Assembly (NCBI GenBank): GCA_001839685.1
Contig: MLAK01000747.1
Coordinates: forward strand, 1-64,000
Source: Tritrichomonas foetus
Taxonomy: Eukaryota > Parabasalia > Tritrichomonadida > Tritrichomonadidae
DNA length: 64,000 nt
Reading direction: 5' to 3'
The translations under genes were made by a program, and so were the position numbers. This document shows positions 16,830-26,421 of the stretch, one piece after another; positions within the stretch are counted from its first letter, which is position 1; every line of letters begins with the position of its first letter. A model generated the notes under the pieces. It saw nothing but the letters and a program-made list of their open reading frames with translations, was not told where the DNA came from and did no database searches.

Positions 16830-19646
16830 ATGGATGAGAAAGACAACGAAATCGAAAATGCAGAGAAAGATTTAGAAAAGTTTGACGAAATGGAAAAGAC
16901 ATTTCATCGTGTTGTTCAAGATCTTATCACAGACCACTCGTTCGACCATTTTCGCGAAGAATATGAAAATCTCCATCAAGAATTATTACATTCTCACTCG
17001 AATAACCAAGCTCTTATCGAACAATGTAAACAATTAAATAACAGCATTCTCGCAAACGCAAACAAAATTTCAAGTGTTCTGACCTTATCACAAAATGATC
17101 AACGAACGATCGCCGGTCTTCGTCACGAATTTGAAAAGGCTTGGAGAATGGTCGAAGTTTCACAAGGCAGAGAGGAAAAAAGTAAAGAAGCAATTGAAGG
17201 TTTGAAAATAGAGATCGGAAATTTATCAAGATTAGTCGAGCAAGGAGGTGCTGCAGCTTTCACACAGGAAGCATCATTGCAAGAAATAAGTGATCAAATT
17301 AGTGTTTTAAAGAAAGAAATTCCGGTTCAAATATCTCAAATTGAACAGATGAAAAAACAAGTTTTAGAAGAAAATGAAATTACTCAAGAAATGAGAAATA
17401 CTGTTGATTCATTACATTCTGAATTTGATGAACTCACTGAAAAGTTAGAAAAAGCGAAAACTCAAAATTCGGAACTTTATGAAGAAGTTAAAAATATAAT
17501 GGTTGAAATTACTCAATTAAAAGGTGAAATTAAAGAGCGACAAAACTTCAGCGACCAATTAAATGAACAAATGAATGAACAAAAAATTAAAAATAAAGAA
17601 ATTGAAGAAGAACTTCATGATGAGCGTTTAAATTTACGATCAGCTGATGAGGATCTCCAAGCAAATTCATCACAATCAAAGCTTTATACAAAATTATTAG
17701 AAGATAGAATAAAACAAGGTCAAAAAATTCAAGAATTAATGGAAAAACATAATTTATCCTTTGAAAAGCATAGATTGAATATGGAAGAATATCAAAATCA
17801 TCTGAAACGCATTCTTGAAGAAAGAAATGACCTAAAAGATGAACTAGCAGACTATAAACAGTTTGCAAAAGAAATTGATCAAGATAGAGCCAAAATGAGA
17901 ATTCGTGTAAGTGAATGTACGAATGAAATAATTCGATTAATAACAGAATTTAATGTGCAAAAAAATAATAATCAAACTTTAAGATTAAAAATCGAGAGAC
18001 TTATAAAAGAAAAAGTTGATTTGAATTCAAAAAAAGGAAATGAAAAAAATATGACGGAAATAATTGAAAATCAAGCAAAATTAATTACTTCTGATATTAT
18101 GGGATTAAAAGGTGAGCAGCATGAAATTAGAGCGAAAGTATCTCATGTTGAGCAAGAAACAAATCAATATGAAGATCGTGCAATTGCTGCAAAAAATGGG
18201 CAAATGCAAATTCGTGAAGAAGTAAAAATTAGAAGTCAAACTATTGATAAGAATAATTTGGCAATTTCAGATCTTCATGAACAAATAAAATATCAAAAAA
18301 CAAGAATAGAATCTGTTCAAAATGAACGTGACATTGCATGCCGATTATGTCAAGATGCTTTTAAAGAAAACACATCATTAACTGAAACTAATGATATCAT
18401 TTCAAAACAAATAAAAGCTTTGAAAGAAGAAATTAGGGAAAAAGATAGACTTTGTGTAGAAACTCATTATAAGCAAAAAACAATTTTAAGGCAAGTTATT
18501 ACATTGACTAAGCAAACAGCTGATATGAAAGCTGAACTTAAGGAGCTTGATATGAAAACGACAGAAATTAGAAATATGATGACTCGTTCACATTTTTTAT
18601 TAACTTCTTCGGATCTCGAAACAATGAAACAACAACAAGGATTAAATGAAATCAAAGCCAGCAGTGAAATCATGGAAAAAATGACAGTAAAGCATGTTTC
18701 TGAAAAATCTCAATTGATTGATAAAGCTCGCTTGATTCAATCTCAAATTAATCATCTTCGAACAGCTTACACCAAACAAGTTGAGAAGGTTGACAATTTG
18801 AAAAATGATTTGATTGCTGAAGTTGATTTAAATAAACGGCTTCAAAACAGAAATAGGCATGGGAAAGCATTGAAGCTCGAAATTATTCGGATACAAAAAT
18901 CACTTTTGGAAACAATGGGAAAATCTCGAGCACTTGAAGAAGAAATTGAAAAACCAATGAATGTTCATAGATGGAGATTCCTTGATTCCACAAATCCAGA
19001 AGCAGCTCAACTAATTCGCATGAATATTGCTTTACGTGATAAATTAATGATTCTTATTAGTCGTCTTGAAGGTTTAATGAATGCTAAAAAGTCTCTTGAA
19101 GAGAAAGCGCATGTTGAAGAAAAGCATCTTCAGAATAGCTACGGTGGACGTTATGATGAAGAATATGAATATTATAGTGAAATTCTAAGAGAGAAAAAGA
19201 GACTCCTTTCTCAAATGTCTACCAAAGCATCACAACAAGGAAGCCATGTTTCCAACACGCGCGATCAATTAATGACTGTTCGTGCCATGGTGCGTGAAGA
19301 GAAAACAGAACTTTATGATACTAAGAAACGCGTTGGACAAGTTCGCGCTAAAACTTCATATGGACATTCAAGAGCACTAAACCAATTAAAGAAGCCAACA
19401 CCACAAAAAGTCGAAACTAAATATGTTGGTGGAGGTTTCGCTGTTGGCGGAATTCAGACTCCAACACAATCAAAAAGACCACAAACAAGAAATCAACATT
19501 TGACACCAACTTTAGTATTACCACAGAATAATACACCAAGGAAGATGCAGTCAAATATGACAAAACACACTCCAAAGGGATGGAATCCAAAAAGACAACC
19601 AATTTCGCCATTTTTGCCAACAGTCAACGGAGTAGAAGATTTTTAA
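16830..19646 (+). CDS. CFAP58: CFAP58 (CCDC147) flagellar coiled-coil protein
   Basis: I place the start at ATG 16830, giving 938 residues; the frame is open a little further upstream but only through a TTG. The protein is coiled coil from end to end and matches the CFAP58 pattern: a start region with VVQDLITDHSFDHFREEYENL, then LIEQCKQLNNSILANANKIS, LTLSQNDQRTIAGLRHEFEKAW and SRLVEQGG, the conserved N-terminal blocks of this family. Near the C-terminus VHRWRFLDSTNPEAAQLI matches the family's VHRW block. CFAP58 is a conserved cilium/flagellum component needed for axoneme or mitochondrial-sheath structure in animals. The last 130 residues are basic, Gly/Pro/Thr-rich and disordered, an extension relative to the usual 870 residues. 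It converges on the 18-nt minisatellite. Confidence 0.88.
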   Translation: MDEKDNEIENAEKDLEKFDEMEKTFHRVVQDLITDHSFDHFREEYENLHQELLHSHSNNQALIEQCKQLNNSILANANKISSVLTLSQNDQRTIAGLRHEFEKAWRMVEVSQGREEKSKEAIEGLKIEIGNLSRLVEQGGAAAFTQEASLQEISDQISVLKKEIPVQISQIEQMKKQVLEENEITQEMRNTVDSLHSEFDELTEKLEKAKTQNSELYEEVKNIMVEITQLKGEIKERQNFSDQLNEQMNEQKIKNKEIEEELHDERLNLRSADEDLQANSSQSKLYTKLLEDRIKQGQKIQELMEKHNLSFEKHRLNMEEYQNHLKRILEERNDLKDELADYKQFAKEIDQDRAKMRIRVSECTNEIIRLITEFNVQKNNNQTLRLKIERLIKEKVDLNSKKGNEKNMTEIIENQAKLITSDIMGLKGEQHEIRAKVSHVEQETNQYEDRAIAAKNGQMQIREEVKIRSQTIDKNNLAISDLHEQIKYQKTRIESVQNERDIACRLCQDAFKENTSLTETNDIISKQIKALKEEIREKDRLCVETHYKQKTILRQVITLTKQTADMKAELKELDMKTTEIRNMMTRSHFLLTSSDLETMKQQQGLNEIKASSEIMEKMTVKHVSEKSQLIDKARLIQSQINHLRTAYTKQVEKVDNLKNDLIAEVDLNKRLQNRNRHGKALKLEIIRIQKSLLETMGKSRALEEEIEKPMNVHRWRFLDSTNPEAAQLIRMNIALRDKLMILISRLEGLMNAKKSLEEKAHVEEKHLQNSYGGRYDEEYEYYSEILREKKRLLSQMSTKASQQGSHVSNTRDQLMTVRAMVREEKTELYDTKKRVGQVRAKTSYGHSRALNQLKKPTPQKVETKYVGGGFAVGGIQTPTQSKRPQTRNQHLTPTLVLPQNNTPRKMQSNMTKHTPKGWNPKRQPISPFLPTVNGVEDF

Positions 19647-19761
19647 TATTATTGTATTTATATGTTATCTATATATTAATAAAATGTTTTGTATTTTTCT
19701 TTATATTCAATACTTTTTATGTTATTTTATTTTTGTTTTCTTTTCCGCTTTATTCCTTTTA

Positions 19762-20962
19762 ATGATTTCTTCATCATTCATGATTTCTTCATCATTCATG
19801 ATTTCTTCATCATTCATGATTTCTTCATCATTCATGATTTCTTCATCATTCATGATTTCTTCATCATTCATGATTTCTTNNNNNNNNNNNNNNNNNNNNN
19901 NNNNNNNNNNNNNNNNNNNNNNNNNNNNNNNNNNNNNNNNNNNNNNNNNNNNNNNNNNNNNNNNNNNNNNNNNNNNNNNNNNNNNNNNNNNNNNNNNNNN
20001 NNNNNNNNNNNNNNNNNNNNNNNNNNNNNNNNNNNNNNNNNNNNNNNNNNNNNNNNNNNNNNNNNNNNNNNNNNNNNNNNNNNNNNNNNNNNNNNNNNNN
20101 NNNNNNNNNNNNNNNNNNNNNNNNNNNNNNNNNNNNNNNNNNNNNNNNNNNNNNNNNNNNNNNNNNNNNNNNNNNNNNNNNNNNNNNNNNNNNNNNNNNN
20201 NNNNNNNNNNNNNNNNNNNNNNNNNNNNNNNNNNNNNNNNNNNNNNNNNNNNNNNNNNNNNNNNNNNNNNNNNNNNNNNNNNNNNNNNNNNNNNNNNNNN
20301 NNNNNNNNNNNNNNNNNNNNNNNNNNNNNNNNNNNNNNNNNNNNNNNNNNNNNNNNNNNNNNNNNNNNNNNNNNNNNNNNNNNNNNNNNNNNNNNNNNNN
20401 NNNNNNNNNNNNNNNNNNNNNNNNNNNNNNNNNNNNNNNNNNNNNNNNNNNNNNNNNNNNNNNNNNNNNNNNNNNNNNNNNNNNNNNNNNNNNNNNNNNN
20501 NNNNNNNNNNNNNNNNNNNNNNNNNNNNNNNNNNNNNNNNNNNNNNNNNNNNNNNNNNNNNNNNNNNNNNNNNNNNNNNNNNNNNNNNNNNNNNNNNNNN
20601 NNNNNNNNNNNNNNNNNNNNNNNNNNNNNNNNNNNNNNNNNNNNNNNNNNNNNNNNNNNNNNNNNNNNNNNNNNNNNNNNNNNNNNNNNNNNNNNNNNNN
20701 NNNNNNNNNNNNNNNNNNNNNNNNNNNNNNNNNNNNNNNNNNNNNNNNNNNNNNNNNNNNNNNNNNNNNNNNNNNNNNNNNNNNNNNNNNNNNNNNNNNN
20801 NNNNNNNNNNNNNNNNNNNNNNNNNNNNNNNNNNNNNNNNNNNNNNNNNNTTCATGATTTCTTCATCATTCATGATTTCTTTCTCATTCATGATTTCTTC
20901 ATCATTCATGATTTCTTCATCATTCATGACTTCTTTCTCATTCATGACTTCTTTATCATTCA
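19762..20962. repeat. 18-nt minisatellite containing an assembly gap
   Basis: The unit ATGATTTCTTCATCATTC repeats head to tail for 118 bp on the left (19762-19879) and about 112 bp on the right of a 971-base N run (19880-20850). If the gap is all repeat and its size is right, there are about 67 units. Some units on the right differ in a coordinated way (TTTCTC for TTCATC; GACTTC for GATTTC). Since 18 is a multiple of three, frames stay open on both strands; leftward it would read as a repeated hexapeptide NDEEIM starting from an ATG at 21008. I regard this as a by-product of the repeat. It lies between convergent 3' ends. Confidence 0.9.
19880..20850. other. Assembly gap (N run)
   Basis: 971 consecutive undetermined bases inside the minisatellite. 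The phase of the repeat on the two sides differs by 12 of 18 bases, so the stated gap length is not a whole number of units and is probably an estimate. Confidence 0.98.
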
Positions 20963-21126
20963 ATCTTTTTTTAGCTTTCCGAAATGAATTCATCGATTGT
21001 GAAGGCAAATTCCATGAAATGAAGGCTAACTCGACTTATTAAATTTAAATTCGAAAGAATAGAAAAAAGATGAAACACGTTTCTTTTAATCATTAAATAA
21101 CAAATATAATTTACAGTTTTGCTCCT

Positions 21127-22751
21127 TCATGCAGCTTGGGTTGTTGCAACCAAGTGAGGGATTTTCCGAGGTGGTGGCGCCCTCGGCGTCTTACACGCTG
21201 GGACTGCTGGGCAAATTGGTCTTGGTGGAATTGGTGGTGCAAGTGGGCTTGCCTGATCGAACATCCGCACTGACATCGAATTTGGCTGTTTTATCTGCAC
21301 CATTGGTCCCGCGTTTGCTGGTCCAAGCGCTGATCTGATTCTTGAGCGTGGTGCACTTCTGTGTGGAACGTTGCTTGGTTCAGGCGCTTTGATAGACAGT
21401 GAAGATTTTTTCGACTGATTGTTTGATACATCATTTTCACCTTGGTGGGGGGAATTCGACTGTGGAGGAGAAATAGAATTTTTGGCTGTATGTGAGAGGG
21501 AAGTTGACGAAAGCTGCTTCTCGAAATCTGCAACAAAAAGCTGCTGCTTTCCAACGATGGCTCCTGGCAAGCACATCCTCACCCAAGCTATCGCTTCATC
21601 TGGAGAAAATCTGTATTTCCTTACAAGAAAACATGCGCACATTAATCCTCTGTATGTTAGAAAGTCCGATAAAAAAATATACAGAAATTTCAGGCAAATG
21701 AAGATTCAAATGACACTTTCCCAAAACTATTCAATTTCATTTCACTCTATTCAACTTGACTCAGTTCACTTTGACTCAGTTCGATTCGACTCAATTATAC
21801 TTGACTCAGTTCGATTTGACTCAATTATACTTGACTCAATCCACTTCAGCTCAAATGAACCTTCAAGAAAAATATCGCAAATTCAAATCACAATAGAAGA
21901 AAATGTCAAAAAAGCGAATTTCACTTGCATAAAATATCTGCATATCTTAAAAATTCATACGATAAATCTATTTGACCATTTGAATGAATCACAAAAGTGT
22001 GATCATTTGACGTGACTTCGAGAAATTCCTTCAACTCGTCAATTGAAGGCGTTATTCCTTTTAATCGCATTTCTGTATAATCAAATCCATAATTGAAAAA
22101 GTTTGACTGTTCATAAACGAGACCACCCAAAGATATGAAATGGTTGATATGCAACTTGTTGAAAGCGAGAAAAGCTTTGTTCTGTGGAACTGGCGTTGTT
22201 GTAGAGAATGCGAGAAGGACGTCCGGAATGATCCAGTTCATGTGAATTTGGTTGAAATATTCGTATTGGTCAGAATTAAATGTCTCCATTGAAAACCATT
22301 TGTTTACAACTGCTTTCTCGAACGATCTGAGAACTGAAACAACCGTTAAATCGTAGAAAAGCTCCTTTCCGGATATATCGTGGAATGGCTTTATTAGTGC
22401 CGAAAGCAGGGAAAATGGGGCGAAAGTCAGGTCTGCACTCTGCTTCTTTCTAGTCATAAGAAAAGTGCAAATGTAGACTAACGAGCATGGCAAATTTGCC
22501 ATCGATGTGTAAAAGTGAACCGTGTTTCCTGAGGCGATAAAACGAGAGACGATAGCATAGAATGCATGAATTTGTTTAATCGAAGGCGGGGTTTTGTCTG
22601 TGGCAAAATCTTTGGGATAATCGAGAATAGATACTGGTACTTCAGAATTGGCTGACTTGACAGTTTCTTCTGTGATTGTGAAGTAGAGTTCTCCAGGAAT
22701 TAGCTCGAAATGTTTGTAGCGCTCAAGGAAAGCAGCAAAGCTACAATTCAT
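21127..22751 (-). CDS. CDC14-like pseudophosphatase with one intron
   Basis: Two exons on the minus strand: exon 1 22751-21961, intron 21960-21650, exon 2 21649-21127, giving 437 residues. Exon 1 carries the CDC14 N-terminal domain and the start of the catalytic domain (YDLTVVSVLRSFEKAV, MNWIIPDVLLAFS, GITPSIDELKEFLE). Exon 2 continues with CACFLVRKYRFSPDEAIAWV and LPGAIVGKQQLF, matching the CDC14 core after the P-loop. Spliced, the P-loop region reads HSNGQIDLSGLMCACF and aligns without gaps to HCKAGLGRTGTLIACY of CDC14. The nucleophile Cys is Ser257, the phosphate-binding Arg is Leu263, and the acid Asp of the preceding loop is Lys231. It should fold like CDC14 but not hydrolyse phosphate. 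The last 100 residues are Pro/Ser-rich. A binding or competitor role in mitotic-exit signalling is possible but unproven. Confidence 0.88.
21650..21960 (-). other. Spliceosomal intron of parabasalid type
   Basis: On the minus strand the intron begins GTATGAATTT and ends TTCTAACATACAG, close to the trichomonad 3' signal ACTAACACACAG in which branch site and acceptor are fused. It splits the phosphatase P-loop codon TC/A, and removal restores a gap-free alignment to CDC14. Its 311 nt is long for a trichomonad intron, most of which I recall as under 200 nt. It contains six to seven copies of a 15-nt tandem repeat. Retained, it would end translation 22 codons past the exon-1 boundary. Confidence 0.85.
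21736..21840 (-). repeat. 15-nt tandem repeat inside the intron
   Basis: Read on the minus strand, units such as ATTGAGTCAAGTATA, ATTGAGTCAAATCGA and ACTGAGTCAAGTATA follow each other without spacing for about seven copies, all sharing TGAGTC. Alternating units form a 30-nt higher-order period. The expansion probably explains the unusual intron length. Confidence 0.88.
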
Positions 22752-23299
22752 TGAGCGTCTAACGTCTTAAGTTTATTTGAATATATTCTTTCAAAAAATA
22801 GGTCAAATTTTTTGCTATTTAACCGACGACTGCATGGTCAATTTTACCATCAAGAGTAAAATAATTACTCAATTTTTGATTTACCCTCATAAATAAACGT
22901 TTAGCATGTTGACCAGATAAGCATTTAAAAAACATCATTCGATAAATTAACGTTCATAAAACGATGACTTTTTTTATAACAATTGAATATTCGTTTTTAT
23001 TATATCTTATAGTATATTCATTAATGAGTCTATTGTTCATGTAAATAAAACAAAAATAATATTTAAAATGGAATTACTCGTTTATGTTTCAATATGTCAA
23101 TAATTATTCTATCAACCAAACGTGTGATTTTTTTAAGGAGAAAATGCAATATTAAATTAAAATCATGGAAATAATGAGTTTCCTCCCAAAAATTCTATAT
23201 TGATTGATATCCAACCAGGAAAGGGCTCACTTTTTTTCCTCATCAATGTTTGATGTAAAACTTTTACAAAATATAAATGGTCTTAAACTGTGAAAAAAG
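22752..23299. other. Intergenic region upstream of CDC14-like gene
   Basis: About 550 bp of AT-rich DNA containing the promoter side of the leftward CDC14-like gene. No gene or array recognised. Confidence 0.35.
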
Positions 23300-25990
23300 G
23301 ACCATATAATGATTGTAAAAGATAAGAAAAGAGAAAATTTTGAAGAATTCAAATTGAATTAATTTCTGAAAGCTCACAATTTGCGTAATCACATAAACAC
23401 CTGAGAGTATTCGTGAAGAAAAAGTGTAACAAGACTTCAAAATACTGCAATTACTCTCATTAAGAACAGAGAACTTTTTGTAAATAAAATTAGTAAAAAT
23501 CTCAATTGAAAAATGCATAACAGAAAATTTCCGAATTAGAAAACGAAATTAAAAGAATTAATGATATAAATGCAGATCTAACAAATCAGAATCAAGTATT
23601 ATCATAAAAAGTTAATTCAGTAAAAAAACAGTATGAAGAACATTCAAAAAGACCACCAACAGAAAATACAGCAGCAAAATATTTTCTTTAATAATAAATT
23701 CCAAAATCTTACCGCCAAAAACTCGGAACTGAAAAGAATAATTGATGAAGAAAAGCTTGAACTAAGTAAAATGCTCAAACCATTTTTTGTAAGAATGGAT
23801 CTTCATGATAATGATTCTAAAAATGTGAAATTAGATGCAATAGCATCAAAAAACTTTAAAAAAGAAAAATACACTGACAGAAAGAATTTGCAGAAGAAGA
23901 CAAAGAACTGGAATTATGAAATATCAGATTAAGTCTCTAAAATGAAAGTCTTTCTATTAAACTGAAAGTTATTCAAGAAAAACTAAAAAAAAGAGGAAAT
24001 GATTGAAGATAAGAATGGTCAAAAAATGAATGAAAGTCTTAGCTTTTGAAAACATATTGCTTTTAAGTAATCAACAACTTGATGAAATCCAAAAATCTAA
24101 ATAACAGCAGACGGAAAATATTAAAAGACTCGAGAATAAAACCTAAGAACTAGAAAATATATTCTAAAACATTTATTGTGCATATGAAGAACCTTCAAAT
24201 CCAAAAGGTAATGATATTACTTCTGACGAGTCAATCAAAGTTTCAGAAAATTTCGAAAATGAATCGCCATCATCTTCTGAGAATTCAGTGAATATCGGTA
24301 GCCTAAAACGCAAAATCAAGTTGCATCCACTCAACTTGATTCTCACTGAAGAGAAGAATCTCAAAAAACAATATGAATCGAAGTCATGATGAGAATTTCC
24401 AGAAGATCATGAAAATGAATGAAAAATCATTATATTTAAATTACACCAAATCATTTATGTACCATAGTGCCAATAATTCATCACAATCGAATCATTAACA
24501 AATATATTTTTGAAAAAGATAATAAAGAAGATAATGAATAGACTTTAAATCGAACATTAAATGAAGCAATAAAAAAACATCTTAAAAAATAAGAAAAATT
24601 ACAGGCAAAGAATGTGAAACTGCAAACAGAAATTCACAATATTAAAGATTAAATTCATCATGAAGAAGAGTCATTCTGAAATAAGATTGCCCCGCATAGG
24701 TAATGAAAAAATCACTCTGAATCAAGCTTGAAAAACAATATCTTGAAACTAATAAAGAAAAACATGAAAAATTTGAAGAAATGAAAAAAGAAATTGACAA
24801 GCTTCAGTTTAAACAAAGAGAACTAACATTTAAAATTCAAGCAGACACTATGGAAATATCAAGTCTTTAAAAATATCTTGAAAGTGAAATCATAATTAAT
24901 AAAAACAATGTATCCAATATTTTTGTACAATTGATAAACCAAAAAGAAAATAACACTGAAACATTACATCTATTACAGCAATCAAACGAATATCATTAGA
25001 AAATCTATAAAAATTTCCAAAATGAATTGAAGTATATAATTAAGAACAGTAATTAACAAATTAATACCAAGTTATCAGAAGATAATGACATAATAAATAT
25101 AATTAAAGGGTTAGAAAATCAAATTGAACTAGAAGGATTAACTTATCAACATAAGATATCAGAAATTCTGTTAGAAATCTATCAAAACAAACGCAGGTCG
25201 AAAAATTGGAAGAAACGATTGAAATGAATAAAAAGCAACAATATGAATTTATTTAAAAGAAAAAGGCAGATCTATAATTGATTAATTCTAGTATTTCATG
25301 TTCATAAGAGGATTAAAACTATTAAATAACTAGTATGAAAAAGAAATCGAGGAAATTGAACAGAATATGAATAAAGAATTGTCAACAATTGAAATATTAA
25401 CTCAAGAAATGAATGATTTGAAACACATTAATATAGAAGAACTTTCATATTATATCAAAAAACTGATAATAAAATCATGCTTTTAAAGTTATCTTTCGAA
25501 AAAGCCAAAGGTGAATATCTTGAAATATTTATATGCCTCTCAAATCAACAATATCAACGAGGTGTATGTATTAATAAGTTGAATAGTGAATGTGAAGAAA
25601 TTTGAAAATGAATGTACACTAATGATATTTCTTCAGAAGAAGGATTAGAATAGGGAGAAATAATGAAAACTCTAGTTTTAGTATATTCTAATATAATCGA
25701 AAAACTCAGAGAAATAAAACATGATAATATTTTTATCTTAAAAAACATTTTGAATAATCTTCATCATTTGAAAACTGAAGAAAATAAGCAACTTCAAAAA
25801 GATTTAGATTTATTTATTATGAATTACGATATTGAAGCCAAAAATAATCATGAAACAAACATGGTAATGAAGAAAATTGTGTTTTAAAATCAAATCAATG
25901 ATGTTCAAATTTTGATTCAAGCAGAAAAAAAAAGATTCGAAAACTTTGCTTTTTTTAAAAAAGAAAATGAAAATTATAATTTAAAGTAAT
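23300..25990 (+). pseudogene. Decayed long coiled-coil gene
   Basis: Coiled-coil-like sequence continues for about 2.7 kb but is broken by many stops and frame changes. Readable stretches include SELENEIKRINDINADLTNQN, FQNLTAKNSELKRIIDEEKL, SVNIGSLKRKIKLHPLNLIL, KFEEMKKEIDKLQFKQREL and IIKGLENQIELEGLTYQHK. Between about 24060 and 24470 one frame is coding-like yet holds TAA at 24102, 24144 and 24165 and TGA at 24387 and 24390. Several stops sit where Gln or Arg would suit a coiled coil. The parent gene is not recognised. The longest open piece (23633-23932, 99 codons) is only a surviving fragment. Limits are approximate. Confidence 0.8.
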
Positions 25991-26421
25991 TTGTCAATAA
26001 ATTCTTACAATAAACCACTTATTTTTTCTAATATATCATTTATTTTCAATATTATAATTCTAGAAATCTGCAGATAATATTTGTGATATGAATGAGACAC
26101 TAATCAAAATTTTTCTTAAAAGAGAAATAAACTCCAAGCAATCATAAAATAATTCTAATTGATAAATTTTCAACATTATCATAATATGAATTTGTTCAAT
26201 ATTTAGAAATTATCCCAAAAATCAACATAGTTTAATCAACTAGATTTAACACCATTAATATCAAACCTTACTTGTTTCCTTCTTAGATAAGAAGGTTATG
26301 TTATTCATTGCATCAACAAGACTTGTAATTTGAATGTATAAATGTTCGCTGTAAAAAACAAAACTGTTATTCTTTCACTTTTTCTATCGTCAATAAATAC
26401 GTTAATTAATAAACACCAAAA
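25991..26421. other. Intergenic region upstream of RSPH10B
   Basis: About 430 bp of AT-rich DNA between the decayed gene and the MORN gene. No recognisable feature; the left part may still be remnant of the pseudogene. Confidence 0.35.

Noticed and set aside
19684..21042. Long open frames on both strands through the 18-nt repeat
   Set aside because: They depend on undetermined bases and on a unit length divisible by three. All frames are open simultaneously and flanking sequence is intergenic in character, so I treat them as repeat by-products.
23300..25990. Alternative genetic code (TAA/TAG read as Gln)
   Set aside because: The stops coincide with frameshifts and with TGA as well, and neighbouring intact genes use TAA, TAG and TGA as normal terminators.
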